A stretch of 64,000 bases of DNA from Pyrinomonadaceae bacterium (lineage in GTDB: Bacteria; Acidobacteriota; Blastocatellia; Pyrinomonadales; Pyrinomonadaceae). Location of the stretch: positions 248,001 through 312,000 of the forward strand of contig JAGOBH010000001.1 of assembly GCA_017983495.1 (NCBI GenBank), in the 5' to 3' direction. The notes beneath the pieces were generated by a model, which saw nothing but the letters and a program-made list of their open reading frames with translations, had not been told where the DNA came from and did not search any database. How positions within the stretch are numbered: the first letter of the stretch is position 1; each line of letters begins with the position of its first letter. Position numbers and translations under genes: made by a program. Below, in pieces: positions 55,035 to 64,000 of the stretch.

Positions 55035-58000
55035 ATGAACCCGATTCGTAACCGCCGTCATTTTCTGCTTTTAGTTGCCGTCATTTCGATAATATTGCCG
55101 TGTGTATACGTGGCGGCATTGCGTCAAGCATCGGCCGAACCTGAGGCTTTGGCGTTGAGTCCGCCGGATGCATTCAGCTCGAAGCCGGCCGGGCGGCTCC
55201 TGATCGATGCGGCCACTGGATTGCCGGCCGTCGCGCCGATGACGATGAACTTTGTCCGTACGCCCGACACACTCGGTCACGACGGCAAGGGCCGCTACCT
55301 GATTGCCGTCAACAGCGGTTACGGAACAATGGTGGATTCGAAAAGTAAGCCGCAACAGACGCTTTCTGTTATAGATCTTGCTGCAAAAGAACCTAGCGTC
55401 ATTCAGAGCATTTATTTTCCCGCCCCTCAAAGCGCGAATGTCGGACTCGTATTCAACCCGGTCTTGCAGCCCGACGGCAAATACAGGTTTTACGTTGCGG
55501 GAGGTTTTGAGAATAGGATATGGATGTTTGGTTACGACCCGAAGGCCGCAATACCTGTCTCGCCTTCGAACAAGCCTGATGAAAAAGTTAACGCTCCATT
55601 TATCGACGTCACCGCCTTTGCTGAAAACGCTCCTTCTCCGCACTACAACGACAGCACGGCCGGCGTTTATCCGACTGGCATTGCTCTAAGCCCGGATGGC
55701 GAAACCCTCTACTCTGCCAATAATCTTGGTGACACTCTCGGCATTGTCAGTGACCTTAGGGATCGGCGAAAAATCGGGCGCGTTGCTCTCCAACGGCCCG
55801 GTTCTGAGCAATTCCTCTATCCCTACGACGTGAAACTGTTGACGGCAGGCAAACGTGTGTCCAAGGCCTATGTCTCGCTATGGGGCGACGGCACGATAGC
55901 CGTCGTCGATCCGGCAATGAAGAACCGTGTGGCCCATATCACGGTTGGTCGGCATCCGACCGCTATGCTTTTGAACAGGTCACAATCGCGTCTAATGGTC
56001 GTAAACTCGGATGCCGATACGGTCTCAGTGATCGACACTCGCACTAACCGCGTGATCGAGACCATTGATGTCCGACTCGCCGAAACAGCTAAAAATGGTG
56101 CCAGCCCGGAGGGCATCGCGTTGAACGATGACGAAACAACGCTTTACGTAGCTAATGCCCACGTTAACGCTGTGGCGGTTGTGCGTCTGGCCGCAAACCC
56201 GACTCCGAAAGACCGTTCGAAGCTGCTCGGTTTTATCCCCACCGGCAAATATGCCTCGGCCGTCGCCGTAGTTGGAAACAGGTTGTTCTTCGCCAACGGC
56301 AAGGGTACGGGCATGGACAATTCATCGCAGATCATCAACGAATCGGGCTTGTATCCGAACATGCCGAACACAGCGTTTCCGGGCAGTACCTACAATAAAC
56401 GCGGCATCTACAGTGCGGCTGCGGTGACTGGGAGTATTAGCTTGGTCGACGTGCCTGATGAGAAACAGCTCTTCGCTTATACGCAGACGGTAATGCGTAA
56501 CGAAGGCCTGCTCGGTCGAGAAAAGCGAAACATCTTCCCGGGCGGAAAGTCACCGTTCAAGCACGTGATCTATGTCATTCGCGAAAACCGCACGTACGAT
56601 CAAGTCTTTGGCGACGTGACAAACAGCGGCGACGGCAAAATGGCTGACGGTGACCCGTCGGTCGCGATCTTTGGTGCATGTGACAGTGCACGTTCGCCAA
56701 ATGGCGACAAGCAGAACATTACGCCGAATGCCCGGTCGATCGCTCTACGCTTTGGCCTGCTCGATCGCTTCTTCGTCAACGCTGAGGCGAGCCCCGACGG
56801 CCACAATTGGTCGACCGCCGCCTTTTCAAACGATTACGTCGATAAGGCGTTCCGCTGGGAATATTCAGGCCGTGGCCGCACGTACGACTATGAGGGATTT
56901 AACCGTCTGCCCTCGTACAATCCGCCGGGAGGCCAACCGCCCGTCGCTCTCGCTCCGGTCTTCGACGTCCCGGCGACAGGCGATGACGTCGCCAATTTCC
57001 TGAAACGCTACGTCCCGTACCTGCACGGCGCCCGTGATATTGCCGAGCCCGAATCGCTCTATTTGTGGGACGCAGCGAAGCGTGCCGGGCTTTCATACCG
57101 CAACTACGGTGAGTTTGTCGGAACAGTCTCCGCTGACGATGTAAGGGAATTGAATACGCGAAAACCAAAACGTTATCCGGATATTTCACCGACCGTAACC
57201 GCGTTTGCGACCAAGAGATCGCTCGAGGGCAACATTTCGCCCACTGTGCGTAACTTCGACCAAATGACGCCCGACAGTTTTACGACCGAATCGTACCGTG
57301 TTGCCCGCACGTCGTCTGAGCCGATCGACGCGGCCATCACCGAAGATAATGCGAATCCGGCATTTCGTGGAAATTCACGTTACGGAGCGTGGTCTCAGGA
57401 GTTTCGCGGATTTGTCAAAGATCTAAATGCAGGCAAGGGCGACCGCATGCCGAATCTCTCGATCGTCCGCCTGTCGAACGACCATACGAGCGGTCTGCGG
57501 CGGGGAACTCCGACGCCTCAGTTTTACGTCGCGGAAAATGATTATGCTCTTGGCCGGTTGGTCGAGGACGTGTCGAAAAGCCCGTACTGGGCAGACACTG
57601 CGATCTTCGTCGTTGAGGACGACGCTCAGGACGGCCCTGACCACGTGGACGCTCATCGTTCTCCTGGTTTGGTCATCTCCGCCTACAATCGGCCAGGTGC
57701 TCTCGTGCACGAGTTTCACAACACCGTCAGCCTGATCCGTACGATGGAGTTGTGTCTCGGACTGCCGCCGATGAACTTCCTCGATGCCAACGCCACACCG
57801 ATCGACATTTTCACGGCAAAGGCTGACCTGCGACCGTACGAAGCTGAGATGCCGATCGTCGCCCTCGACAACCTTTATCCTCCGGAAAGGCCGAATGCGG
57901 CAATGGCCTACTATATGGATCTGACCGATCGTCAGGACCTGGAGCATCAAGACATGGCCAATCCGCGTGAGCTTAACGAGATCATCTGGTTCTCGGTCAA

Positions 58001-58106
58001 GGGCGACACGAAAATGCCCACGGCTCTACGGATGCCCGCATTTGATCTTATGACCGCCGGAGTTAGGCTCGAGGATGACGATGATGACGAAGCCGACGAG
58101 GATTAG
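55035..58106 (+). CDS. YVTN beta-propeller phosphoesterase
   Basis: A 1,023-residue exported protein. After the N-terminal signal (HFLLLVAVISIILPCVYVAA) there are YVTN-type propeller blades (residues ~40-430: repeated P-G-IALSPDGxTLYxAN, VVNSDADTVSVIDTRTN, IALNDDETTLYVANAHVNAV). A PF04185-type phosphoesterase domain follows (HVIYVIRENRTYDQVFGD, then FVNAEASPDGHNW and VEDDAQDGPDHVDAHR, which hold the metal-binding Glu/Asp/His). Related enzymes include acid phosphatases and phospholipases C. It ends in an Asp/Glu-rich tail. The propeller-phosphoesterase fusion suggests a cell-surface enzyme; the substrate is unknown. Confidence 0.88.
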   Translation: MNPIRNRRHFLLLVAVISIILPCVYVAALRQASAEPEALALSPPDAFSSKPAGRLLIDAATGLPAVAPMTMNFVRTPDTLGHDGKGRYLIAVNSGYGTMVDSKSKPQQTLSVIDLAAKEPSVIQSIYFPAPQSANVGLVFNPVLQPDGKYRFYVAGGFENRIWMFGYDPKAAIPVSPSNKPDEKVNAPFIDVTAFAENAPSPHYNDSTAGVYPTGIALSPDGETLYSANNLGDTLGIVSDLRDRRKIGRVALQRPGSEQFLYPYDVKLLTAGKRVSKAYVSLWGDGTIAVVDPAMKNRVAHITVGRHPTAMLLNRSQSRLMVVNSDADTVSVIDTRTNRVIETIDVRLAETAKNGASPEGIALNDDETTLYVANAHVNAVAVVRLAANPTPKDRSKLLGFIPTGKYASAVAVVGNRLFFANGKGTGMDNSSQIINESGLYPNMPNTAFPGSTYNKRGIYSAAAVTGSISLVDVPDEKQLFAYTQTVMRNEGLLGREKRNIFPGGKSPFKHVIYVIRENRTYDQVFGDVTNSGDGKMADGDPSVAIFGACDSARSPNGDKQNITPNARSIALRFGLLDRFFVNAEASPDGHNWSTAAFSNDYVDKAFRWEYSGRGRTYDYEGFNRLPSYNPPGGQPPVALAPVFDVPATGDDVANFLKRYVPYLHGARDIAEPESLYLWDAAKRAGLSYRNYGEFVGTVSADDVRELNTRKPKRYPDISPTVTAFATKRSLEGNISPTVRNFDQMTPDSFTTESYRVARTSSEPIDAAITEDNANPAFRGNSRYGAWSQEFRGFVKDLNAGKGDRMPNLSIVRLSNDHTSGLRRGTPTPQFYVAENDYALGRLVEDVSKSPYWADTAIFVVEDDAQDGPDHVDAHRSPGLVISAYNRPGALVHEFHNTVSLIRTMELCLGLPPMNFLDANATPIDIFTAKADLRPYEAEMPIVALDNLYPPERPNAAMAYYMDLTDRQDLEHQDMANPRELNEIIWFSVKGDTKMPTALRMPAFDLMTAGVRLEDDDDDEADED

Positions 58107-58711
58107 TTCGTTACAAATACTCGCAGCACGATCGATTGCAAAAAGCCGATCAGCAGCAAGACGATCATTGCCGAAATGTCGAACATCCCGATCGGCGGTA
58201 TCAGCCGCTGGACCGGCAGCAGAATCGGGTCGGTAACGCGTCTGACAAAACCGAGAAACGTCTTTTGTGTAAAGACGAACCAACTCGAAATAAAGCGGAT
58301 AAAAATGAACAGCACCAGCAGGCTGAGCAGACCGTAGATCACAAATCCGACAAAGACCTTGGGGTTTCCGGTAGCCACACCTGCGGACAGTCCATCGATG
58401 ACAAAGAACGTGTTACCAACGATCTGCATCGAGAAATAAGTCAGCACGAGTCCGATAAATAGTGTCAGTAGCGGGGCAAGCCGCGTGTCGACACGATACA
58501 TTGCCAGAAAACGCGACGCGGGATAGACCCACTTTTCGGTTGCCTTTCGCACCTTAAAGCCAAACCTGCCGACCTTCCCGAATGGGTTCGGGTCCGAATA
58601 GTTGAAAATCAGCCGCAAAAGCATCACCCCAAGAAATATGCCGAAAATGCACCACACAACGAGGCTAATTATCGGGAAAACGTTGGTCGATAAGTAAAGA
58701 TTCATATACAT
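58103..58711 (-). CDS. yggT: YggT-family membrane protein
   Basis: A 202-residue membrane protein with about four hydrophobic segments. The second half has the YggT pattern VDPIL-like text ([20 protein letters not shown], then [16 protein letters not shown]), seen in proteins linked to cell division and osmotic stress. It follows yggS by zero bases, so the two are translated together. It is longer than the usual ~100 residues, as in two-repeat forms. The stop overlaps the convergent phosphoesterase gene by four bases. Confidence 0.85.
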   Translation of the reverse strand: MYMNLYLSTNVFPIISLVVWCIFGIFLGVMLLRLIFNYSDPNPFGKVGRFGFKVRKATEKWVYPASRFLAMYRVDTRLAPLLTLFIGLVLTYFSMQIVGNTFFVIDGLSAGVATGNPKVFVGFVIYGLLSLLVLFIFIRFISSWFVFTQKTFLGFVRRVTDPILLPVQRLIPPIGMFDISAMIVLLLIGFLQSIVLRVFVTN

Positions 58712-59419
58712 CTACTGCGAATATTCTCTTTCACCAAAAATAGCCGTGCCGACGCGTACTACTGTCGCTCCCTCTTCGACGGCGACCTCAAAATCGTGGC
58801 TCATTCCCATCGAAAGTTCACCGTGTCCTCTCGCGAATGCACCCGACTCAGCAAGGCCGTCGCGGATCTCACGCAGGCGACGAAAGTACGGACGCGTCAT
58901 TTCGGGATCTTCGAAATAAGGCGGCAATATCATCAAGCCGTTAAATCGCAGGCACTTACAGCGCTTCAAAAACTCAGCCAATGCCGGTAGCTCGGTCGCA
59001 TCAATTCCGGACTTGGTCTCTTCACCTGCGAGATCGACGTGAACAAATACGCTTAGTGCATCGCGTCCCTCTTCGAGACATATACGCTCGAGCCGCTCCG
59101 CTAGTTCGAGCGAATCGACCGAGTGTATGACGTCGAAAAGCTGAACGGCCTTTCGTGCCTTGTTGGACTGCAGTCGCCCGATCAGGTGCCACTCAGCGGC
59201 ATCACGACCGATCTCGCGAATCTTCGATTCGGCCTCCTGCACCTTGTTTTCGCCCAGTGAAACGGCTCCGGCAGCTATCGCCTCACGGAGCACCGGCACA
59301 GGATGCGTCTTGCTGACTGCGACCAGCTTTACGCTGTCCGGATTACGGCCTGCACGCTTTGCCGCCGCCGCGATCATGGTTCGGATGTGCTCCAAGTTTT
59401 GTTTAATGTCGGTCGTCAC
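58712..59419 (-). CDS. yggS: YggS-type PLP-binding protein
   Basis: A 235-residue alanine-racemase-fold protein (PLPBP/YggS) that balances free pyridoxal phosphate. The PLP lysine is in [11 protein letters not shown], followed by [36 protein letters not shown] and the phosphate site [22 protein letters not shown]. It is the first gene of the yggS-yggT pair. It lacks any membrane segment. Confidence 0.95.
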   Translation of the reverse strand: MTTDIKQNLEHIRTMIAAAAKRAGRNPDSVKLVAVSKTHPVPVLREAIAAGAVSLGENKVQEAESKIREIGRDAAEWHLIGRLQSNKARKAVQLFDVIHSVDSLELAERLERICLEEGRDALSVFVHVDLAGEETKSGIDATELPALAEFLKRCKCLRFNGLMILPPYFEDPEMTRPYFRRLREIRDGLAESGAFARGHGELSMGMSHDFEVAVEEGATVVRVGTAIFGEREYSQ

Positions 59420-59452
59420 TTAAATCAAATATAGCAAACGCGTCTGCCATTC

Positions 59453-59481
59453 TTGAATTTCCCCGCTCGAATTCGTATTAT
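59453..59481 (+). promoter_or_regulatory. Promoter of tRNA-Leu
   Basis: TTGAAT (59453-59458), 17 bases, then TATTAT (59476-59481), about 15 bases before the tRNA. Confidence 0.7.
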
Positions 59482-59496
59482 CAAGGTTCGCCGTAT

Positions 59497-59583
59497 GCGG
59501 ACGTGGCGGAACTGGTAGACGCGCAGGTCTCAGAAGCCTGTTGCCGCAAGGCAGTGGAAGTTCGATTCTTCTCGTCCGCACCA
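59497..59583 (+). tRNA. leuT: tRNA-Leu (CAG)
   Basis: An 87-base class II tRNA. The acceptor arm GCGGACG/CGTCCGC, D-loop with GGTAGAC, anticodon loop TCTCAGAAG (anticodon CAG), a long variable arm and T-loop GTTCGATTC are seen, with encoded CCA. The gene symbol is only nominal. Confidence 0.95.
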
Positions 59584-59588
59584 TCTTC

Positions 59589-59622
59589 AAGGGACAAGGT
59601 ATCTAGGTGCCTTGTCCCTTTT
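59589..59622 (+). terminator. Terminator after tRNA-Leu
   Basis: An 11-bp stem AAGGGACAAGG (59589-59599) pairs with CCTTGTCCCTT (59610-59620) with a 10-base loop and a short T run. Confidence 0.85.
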
Positions 59623-59688
59623 GATATTTCAGCTTTAACCGATGTCAAGGTTTTGCCTTCTTGGCAGCTTTGCGTGAGACTCAGACTA

Positions 59689-60297
59689 ATGCGAAATGAA
59701 TTTACGAATGCGATAAAAGCGCACGAGGGAGCATTTGGGCTAAAATTAGCTGACGACGCGATCGAGCGGCTCGCTGATTATTACGAACTCATACTCGAAC
59801 ACAACCCGATCCTGCATCTCGTCGGGCCATGTACGGCTGAGGAGTTTGCGATGCGGCACATACTCGAATCTTTGACCCTGCTGGAATATCTGCCGAGAGG
59901 ATCTCGTTTCGCGGACATCGGTACCGGCGGCGGGCTGCCGTCGATCCCATGCTTATTGGTTCGCGGTGACCTGAAGGCGGTTCTGATCGAATCTAAGGAA
60001 AAAAAGACCAAGTTCCTCGAGATCGCAACGATGTCGCTCAAGATCAGTGAAAGGGCAGCGATCGTAAATAAACAGTTTCAGGAAGTCGATCCGGGCAATT
60101 GCGAATCTATCACCTGCCGGGCCCTTGATAAATTTACCGAAAAACTTCCGCGTCTGCTCAAATGGCGAAAACGGCGACAAATGCTTCTTTTCGGCGGGCC
60201 CAATCTTCGCGATGAGCTAAATAACCAAAAAGCAACATTTGTCGAGAAGCTAATGCCGATGTCCGAACAGCGGTACCTCTTCGTTTTGAATCGCTAA
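59689..60297 (+). CDS. rsmG: 16S rRNA m7G527 methyltransferase
   Basis: A 202-residue Rossmann-fold methyltransferase (GidB) that methylates N7 of G527 in 16S rRNA. The SAM site is RFADIGTGGGLPSIP, followed by LIESKEKKTKFLE and the RsmG-type text ITCRALDKF. The frame is open from 59503 across the tRNA and terminator; ATG 59689 (MRNEFTNAIKAHE) is the first sensible start, and no clear ribosome-binding site is seen. It is somewhat shorter than the E. coli enzyme. Convergent with the response-regulator gene. Confidence 0.9.
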   Translation: MRNEFTNAIKAHEGAFGLKLADDAIERLADYYELILEHNPILHLVGPCTAEEFAMRHILESLTLLEYLPRGSRFADIGTGGGLPSIPCLLVRGDLKAVLIESKEKKTKFLEIATMSLKISERAAIVNKQFQEVDPGNCESITCRALDKFTEKLPRLLKWRKRRQMLLFGGPNLRDELNNQKATFVEKLMPMSEQRYLFVLNR

Positions 60298-60302
60298 TAC
60301 AG

Positions 60303-61694
60303 TTACCTGACGTCGAGATCATATTCTCGCAACCGGCGATAGAGTGTCGATGGCGAGATGCCGAGCAGTTCGGCGGTCTTGCCGCGATGCCAGCCGGTCT
60401 TCTCTAATGCTCCGATGATCTGTTGACGCTCGGCATCGCGCAGATTGGTCGGCGAGGCGTTGTGGAACGTGCTGCCGCCATTAGTGTGCGGTACGTTGTA
60501 ACTCACTGACACCACCGGCTTCTCAGTCCTAAACGCGACCTCCGGCGGCAATTCCCGCGGTGTGATCATGCCGTTGTCGGAAAGCAAAATAGCTCGCTCA
60601 AGGCAGTTTCGGAGTTGGCGAACGTTGCCATTCCAGTCAAAAGCGCACAGTGCCTCGATCGCGGAGGGCGACATTTCGGGTTCGTTATGGCCGGCAAGCT
60701 TGTGCAATAGGTGACGGGCAAGCGGTTCGATATCCTCCCGGCGCTCTCTAAGCGGTGGAATATTTACCTCAAAGCTATTGATGCGATACATCAGATCGGC
60801 ACGAAATATTCCGTCTGCTACGGCTGTATCACGGTCACGGTTGGTCGCCGAGATCAGACGAACGTCAACCTCGACCTTCTTCACTCCGCCAACACGGAAA
60901 AATGAACGCGTCTCAAGTGCACGAAGTAATTTCGACTGCAGCTGCATCGGCATTTCCATGATCTCGTCGAGGAAAAGCGTGCCGCCGTCGGCTATCTCAA
61001 ACAGGCCAAGTTTGCGTGAACGTGCTCCTGAAAAAGCCCCGGCTTCGTAGCCAAACAGCTCACTTTCTAGTAGCGTATCCTGCAGAGCGGCACAGTTGAG
61101 ATCGATGAACGGTTTGTCGCTGCGGCGGCTGAGGCGGTGTATCGCTTGTGCGACCAACTCCTTGCCGACGCCGGATTCGCCGGTAATAAGCACGGACGTG
61201 TCCGACGGTGCGACACGATTGACCAAACGCAGAGCTTCTTTCATCTGAGGCGATTCGGCAATTATGTCGGGCAATGAACTGGTCGATCGTGCGATCTGCG
61301 CTCGGAGCCGTTGATTGTCGATCTTTAGCTGTTGCTTTTCAGCCGCCTGTGTAACCAAAGCGGACAGTTCAGCAATGCGATAAGGCTTTGTCAGATAATC
61401 ATACGCCCCGAGCTTCATTGCCTCGATCGCCGATTCGACCGTCGCCTGGCCGGTCAGCATGATGACCTCGGGCGGGTTCTGACAGCGTTCGCGGGTGCGT
61501 CGGAGCAAACTGATGCCGTCGAGACGCGGCATATTTATGTCGCACAGTATCACGTCATAATCCTGGTGTTCGAGCATTTCCCAGGCTGCTTCGCCGTCGG
61601 CGGCCTCATGCGTTTCGTGGCCCTGTCGGGTCATCTCTTTCTGGACCACAAGCCTTAAATTCTTTTCGTCGTCAACTACTAATAGTTTTGCCAT
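60303..61694 (-). CDS. NtrC-family sigma-54 response regulator with GAFSGA loop
   Basis: A 463-residue activator. The receiver has its aspartate in VILCDINMPRLDG. The AAA+ domain has Walker A GESGVGKE and Walker B TLFLDEI-(M)EMP. The sigma-54 contact loop reads GAFSGA instead of GAFTGA. The C-terminal Fis-type HTH is HRGKTAELLGISPSTLYRRL. The start codon follows the kinase gene at 61721 by 26 bases on the same strand, so the pair is an operon. Target promoters are unknown. The Thr-to-Ser change keeps a hydroxyl and may be tolerated. Confidence 0.9.
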   Translation of the reverse strand: MAKLLVVDDEKNLRLVVQKEMTRQGHETHEAADGEAAWEMLEHQDYDVILCDINMPRLDGISLLRRTRERCQNPPEVIMLTGQATVESAIEAMKLGAYDYLTKPYRIAELSALVTQAAEKQQLKIDNQRLRAQIARSTSSLPDIIAESPQMKEALRLVNRVAPSDTSVLITGESGVGKELVAQAIHRLSRRSDKPFIDLNCAALQDTLLESELFGYEAGAFSGARSRKLGLFEIADGGTLFLDEIMEMPMQLQSKLLRALETRSFFRVGGVKKVEVDVRLISATNRDRDTAVADGIFRADLMYRINSFEVNIPPLRERREDIEPLARHLLHKLAGHNEPEMSPSAIEALCAFDWNGNVRQLRNCLERAILLSDNGMITPRELPPEVAFRTEKPVVSVSYNVPHTNGGSTFHNASPTNLRDAERQQIIGALEKTGWHRGKTAELLGISPSTLYRRLREYDLDVR

Positions 61695-61720
61695 GATCGG
61701 GGGTTGAGGTGAAACTGCGG

Positions 61721-63367
61721 CTAATTAGCCATCGGAAGAAAAATACTGAACGTCGTGCCCTTGCCCACGCTTGAACGTACGCTGAGACGGCCGCCGTGTT
61801 CGGAGATGATACCGTAACAAACCGCAAGGCCCAGACCCGTTCCTCGACCGACCTCTTTGGTCGTGAAAAACGGTTCGTAGATCTTCGACATGTTTTCGGG
61901 TGGAATGCCCGTCCCTGTGTCGGCCACGCTGATCACAATTCGATTGCCCTGATGGTCTGCCATAAATGTCAACTCGCCGCCATCCGGCATCGCGTCAATT
62001 GCGTTTGTAGCCAGCACGATTATCGCTTGCTGGATCTGTCCGCCGTCAGCATTAACCGGCGGCAGCTCGTCAGCGATCTCCAACTTGATCGCGATCTTGT
62101 CGCCTCGCTTTTGATGCGAGACCAGGTTTGCCGCCGAACGCACGACTTCGCCGATGTCGGTCGGCAGACGGTCGCCGGTTCGAATGCGGCTGAAATCTAA
62201 AAGCCCGGTCGTGATAGATTTACATCGAAACGCCTCGCTTTTGATCAGCCCGAGATATTCGGTCAGGTCGGCCTCGGAATTGGAGCCCGAAAATGCGCCT
62301 TCATCGATCCTTTGTTCCAACGCCTCCGCACAGGCCGCGATGGTCGCCAGAGGGTTATTGATCTCGTGGACAACGCCTGCCGCAAGACGGCCGACCGCAG
62401 CGAGCTTTTCTGCGCGTCCGATCGCGTGTATTGCTTCGACGCGGACGGTCACGTCCTCGCCGACCGTGATCACATGGGTTACCTCGCCGGTTTCCGCGTT
62501 GCGCATTGGAACCTTGCTTACCATCCAATGCCGAGTCGAACCGTCGTCGGCAACTGTTTGCTGCTCTATGCGCTCGATCTCACCGGTTCGAAATGCCCGT
62601 TCAAATTCCTGCCGCAAACGGCCTTGCGGGTATTTCGCCAATACGTTAAAGACATCCCTGCCCAGCGCGGAATCACGCGGTATTCCCTGCACACCGACCT
62701 CGCGGTGCCTATTCCAGGTGACGATCTTATAATCGCGGTCAACAACGTAGAGCGAAACCGGCAGAGCATCGAGCACGGCTTCGGTAAATTTCCGATGCTC
62801 CTCGCGTGCCTGATTTATCGAGTTGTTCAGAGCCGCTTCGTAATGAGCCGACAGATTTATGCTCATCGCGGCCATTTGGGTGGCGGCCTCGATGATCTTA
62901 GCTTTGTGCTCATTTCCGTCTGCCGCGTTGGCAAATCCGGTGACGATCACGCCTTTGATCTCGCCGTCGATCTGTAACGGCGAAACATACTCGCACGCAT
63001 GCTGTCCCTGACCGAACATAAACTCGACCCGGTCGTTCTCGATATAGCCGATCTGCGGCGGCATGAACTGCAGCCATTTGTCGAATTTGGCACGCTCCAA
63101 AAAATCAGCGTTGACCTTTCCTTTTCTGTCGATCGCGCAGCTTACAAGCCCTATGTTCTTTAGCTCGGCAGCAAAGAGGCAAAATTCCGCATCCAATGAT
63201 TGCCGAAGAGCCTCGGCGACACGGCTCGCTACCTTTTTCGGGTGCACGGTCACGAGCAAACTGCGGCCGAGGTCTGAAATGAACTTCAGGTCTCTGGCCG
63301 GATCAGCCGTCTGCGAAACGGCAGAATTCGGGCTCGCATCCTTGTTTTGCGAATAAGGTAACAGCAT
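61721..63367 (-). CDS. GAF-PAS sensor histidine kinase
   Basis: A cytoplasmic sensor kinase of about 548 residues with no membrane helix. A GAF domain (DLGRSLLVTVHPKKVASRVA to VIVTGFANA), a PAS domain (VLDALPVSLYVVDRDYKIVT, then a PAC-like GEVTHVITVGEDVT) and HisKA (GVVHEINNPLATIAACAEAL) lead to HATPase with LATNAIDAMPDGG, DTGTGIP and [14 protein letters not shown]. It is the partner of the sigma-54 regulator directly downstream. The frame extends to 63478, but residues before ATG 63367 look non-coding, so that start is preferred; neither has a clear ribosome-binding site. Confidence 0.88.
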   Translation of the reverse strand: MLLPYSQNKDASPNSAVSQTADPARDLKFISDLGRSLLVTVHPKKVASRVAEALRQSLDAEFCLFAAELKNIGLVSCAIDRKGKVNADFLERAKFDKWLQFMPPQIGYIENDRVEFMFGQGQHACEYVSPLQIDGEIKGVIVTGFANAADGNEHKAKIIEAATQMAAMSINLSAHYEAALNNSINQAREEHRKFTEAVLDALPVSLYVVDRDYKIVTWNRHREVGVQGIPRDSALGRDVFNVLAKYPQGRLRQEFERAFRTGEIERIEQQTVADDGSTRHWMVSKVPMRNAETGEVTHVITVGEDVTVRVEAIHAIGRAEKLAAVGRLAAGVVHEINNPLATIAACAEALEQRIDEGAFSGSNSEADLTEYLGLIKSEAFRCKSITTGLLDFSRIRTGDRLPTDIGEVVRSAANLVSHQKRGDKIAIKLEIADELPPVNADGGQIQQAIIVLATNAIDAMPDGGELTFMADHQGNRIVISVADTGTGIPPENMSKIYEPFFTTKEVGRGTGLGLAVCYGIISEHGGRLSVRSSVGKGTTFSIFLPMAN

Positions 63368-63511
63368 GTTGGGTGGTCTGTGCCCGTAGATTGCGTAGGG
63401 GCAAAGACACAGGCGAGGGGAAACGTTGAATTGAGAGGTAAAGAAACTCTCTTTCTGATTAAAAACGATTTTAAACATTTTGTCAATAGTTTTAACAGTT
63501 TAGGAATATTA

Positions 63512-63540
63512 TTGACACCCGAATTTATTCGGGCAAGAAT
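63512..63540 (+). promoter_or_regulatory. Promoter with palindromic operator for the SurA-like gene
   Basis: TTGACA (63512-63517), 17 bases, then AAGAAT (63535-63540). The spacer holds the perfect palindrome CCCGAA-TTTA-TTCGGG (63518-63533), where a repressor could bind. It lies about 15 bases from the start codon, so the transcript would be nearly leaderless. Confidence 0.5.
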
Positions 63541-63554
63541 GGTTATGTAACGCT

Positions 63555-64000
63555 ATGTTCGACTCCAAAAAGGTATTGCTCCGGCCCGGGATGCGGACAC
63601 TTGCATTGACTGCGGTAATGGTCGTGCTTGCTGCATTCACGCATGCTCAAGAGGTCGTCGATAAGACCGTCGCATCGATCAGTGACGGTACGCGGACCGA
63701 GTTGGTCACTTACTCCGAACTGATGTGGCAGCTCGCGTTGCAGCCTAACGTGCCGATCGATCCGCCCCGTGCTGATGACCTTAACGCGGCACTGCGACGG
63801 TTGATAGACCAGCGTCTGTTCTCGCTCGAGGCCGACCGTCTGCCTCGTCCGGCTCCGACTGACGCCGAGATCAAACGAGAGATCGATAAGATAGTCAGGT
63901 ATTTTCCGTCGCCGGCGGTATTTGAATCGCGGCTGAAAGGGGTCGGATTTGATTCGGTCAAGGACGAGAATTTCGAACGGCTGATCGCCCAGCGGCTGTC
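63555..64000 (+). CDS. SurA-like periplasmic chaperone (3' end outside window)
   Basis: The start of an exported protein, open to the window end. A signal peptide (TLALTAVMVVLAAFTHAQ) is followed by VVDKTVASISDGTRTELVTY, SELMWQLAL and LRRLIDQRLFSLEAD, the SurA/PrsA N-terminal helical pattern (VDxIxAxVND..xITxSEL...LxxLIDQxLxxxEA). Downstream parvulin (PPIase) domains would lie outside the window. It would help outer-membrane proteins cross the periplasm. The lack of the PPIase part here means the name is provisional. Confidence 0.75.
   Translation, partial: MFDSKKVLLRPGMRTLALTAVMVVLAAFTHAQEVVDKTVASISDGTRTELVTYSELMWQLALQPNVPIDPPRADDLNAALRRLIDQRLFSLEADRLPRPAPTDAEIKREIDKIVRYFPSPAVFESRLKGVGFDSVKDENFERLIAQRL

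Noticed and set aside
59503..59688. N-terminal extension of rsmG
   Set aside because: It runs through tRNA-Leu and its terminator; the encoded text is tRNA sequence.

Overview
The window reads like a chromosomal segment of a soil or sediment bacterium of the Acidobacteriota, most likely class Blastocatellia (Pyrinomonadaceae-like). This is inferred from gene content and style: a 1,257-residue Oar-type TonB receptor with an N-terminal carboxypeptidase-regulatory domain, FG-GAP proteins with Thr/Pro linkers, a TPR-CHAT protein, an M61 peptidase, many sigma-54 activators, and moderately GC-rich codon use with several AT-richer islands. No rRNA is present to confirm it.

Layout. 1-4.2 kb: a PilS-like kinase (5' end outside the window), a PilR-like sigma-54 activator and, on the other strand, a type IV pilin gene with a near-consensus -24/-12 promoter; then a membrane protein with an HEXXH motif. 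4.2-12.1 kb: an MBL-fold hydrolase, the Oar-like receptor with a structured leader, queG, a secreted protein and moaA. 12.1-15.8 kb: three PIN-toxin/antitoxin modules and an alpha/beta hydrolase; the last ~100 bp of moaA is duplicated beyond the first module and the hydrolase, so this segment looks inserted. 15.9-20.7 kb: a tyrosine phenol-lyase, a DUF433 protein and a XylG/XylH-type sugar ABC transporter without its binding protein.

20.8-28.3 kb is the accessory region: four fragments of DNA methyltransferase genes, a protein made of six tandem helix-turn-helix units that overlaps the stop codon of one fragment, a cluster of REP-like palindromes, a two-gene module (DUF6978-like plus DUF1828/DUF1829) sitting inside a broken methylase gene, small ORFs, a RecA-fold ATPase with a Ser-Thr-Asp repeat tract, and duplicated intergenic sequence.

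28.3-45.4 kb: a secreted CHRD/FG-GAP protein, a DinB-like protein, a beta-propeller protein coupled to an M61 peptidase, an MFS transporter, a 989-residue PDZ-7TM-GAF-PAS kinase, an outer-membrane protein, tRNA-Ser, gltX and TPR-CHAT. 45.4-52.8 kb: phenylalanine/tyrosine breakdown (Lrp-type regulator, phenylalanine hydroxylase, hppD, hmgA), followed by a tight run of small genes that includes a secreted protein built only from EF-Tu domains II and III. 52.9-64 kb: a VOC protein, a YebC regulator, a YggU protein, a YVTN-propeller phosphoesterase, yggT-yggS, tRNA-Leu, rsmG, a second sigma-54 two-component pair and the start of a SurA-like chaperone gene.

The clearest functional themes are sigma-54 control of pili, aromatic amino-acid breakdown by two routes (homogentisate pathway and tyrosine phenol-lyase), and a defence/toxin-antitoxin region with repeated gene breakage.
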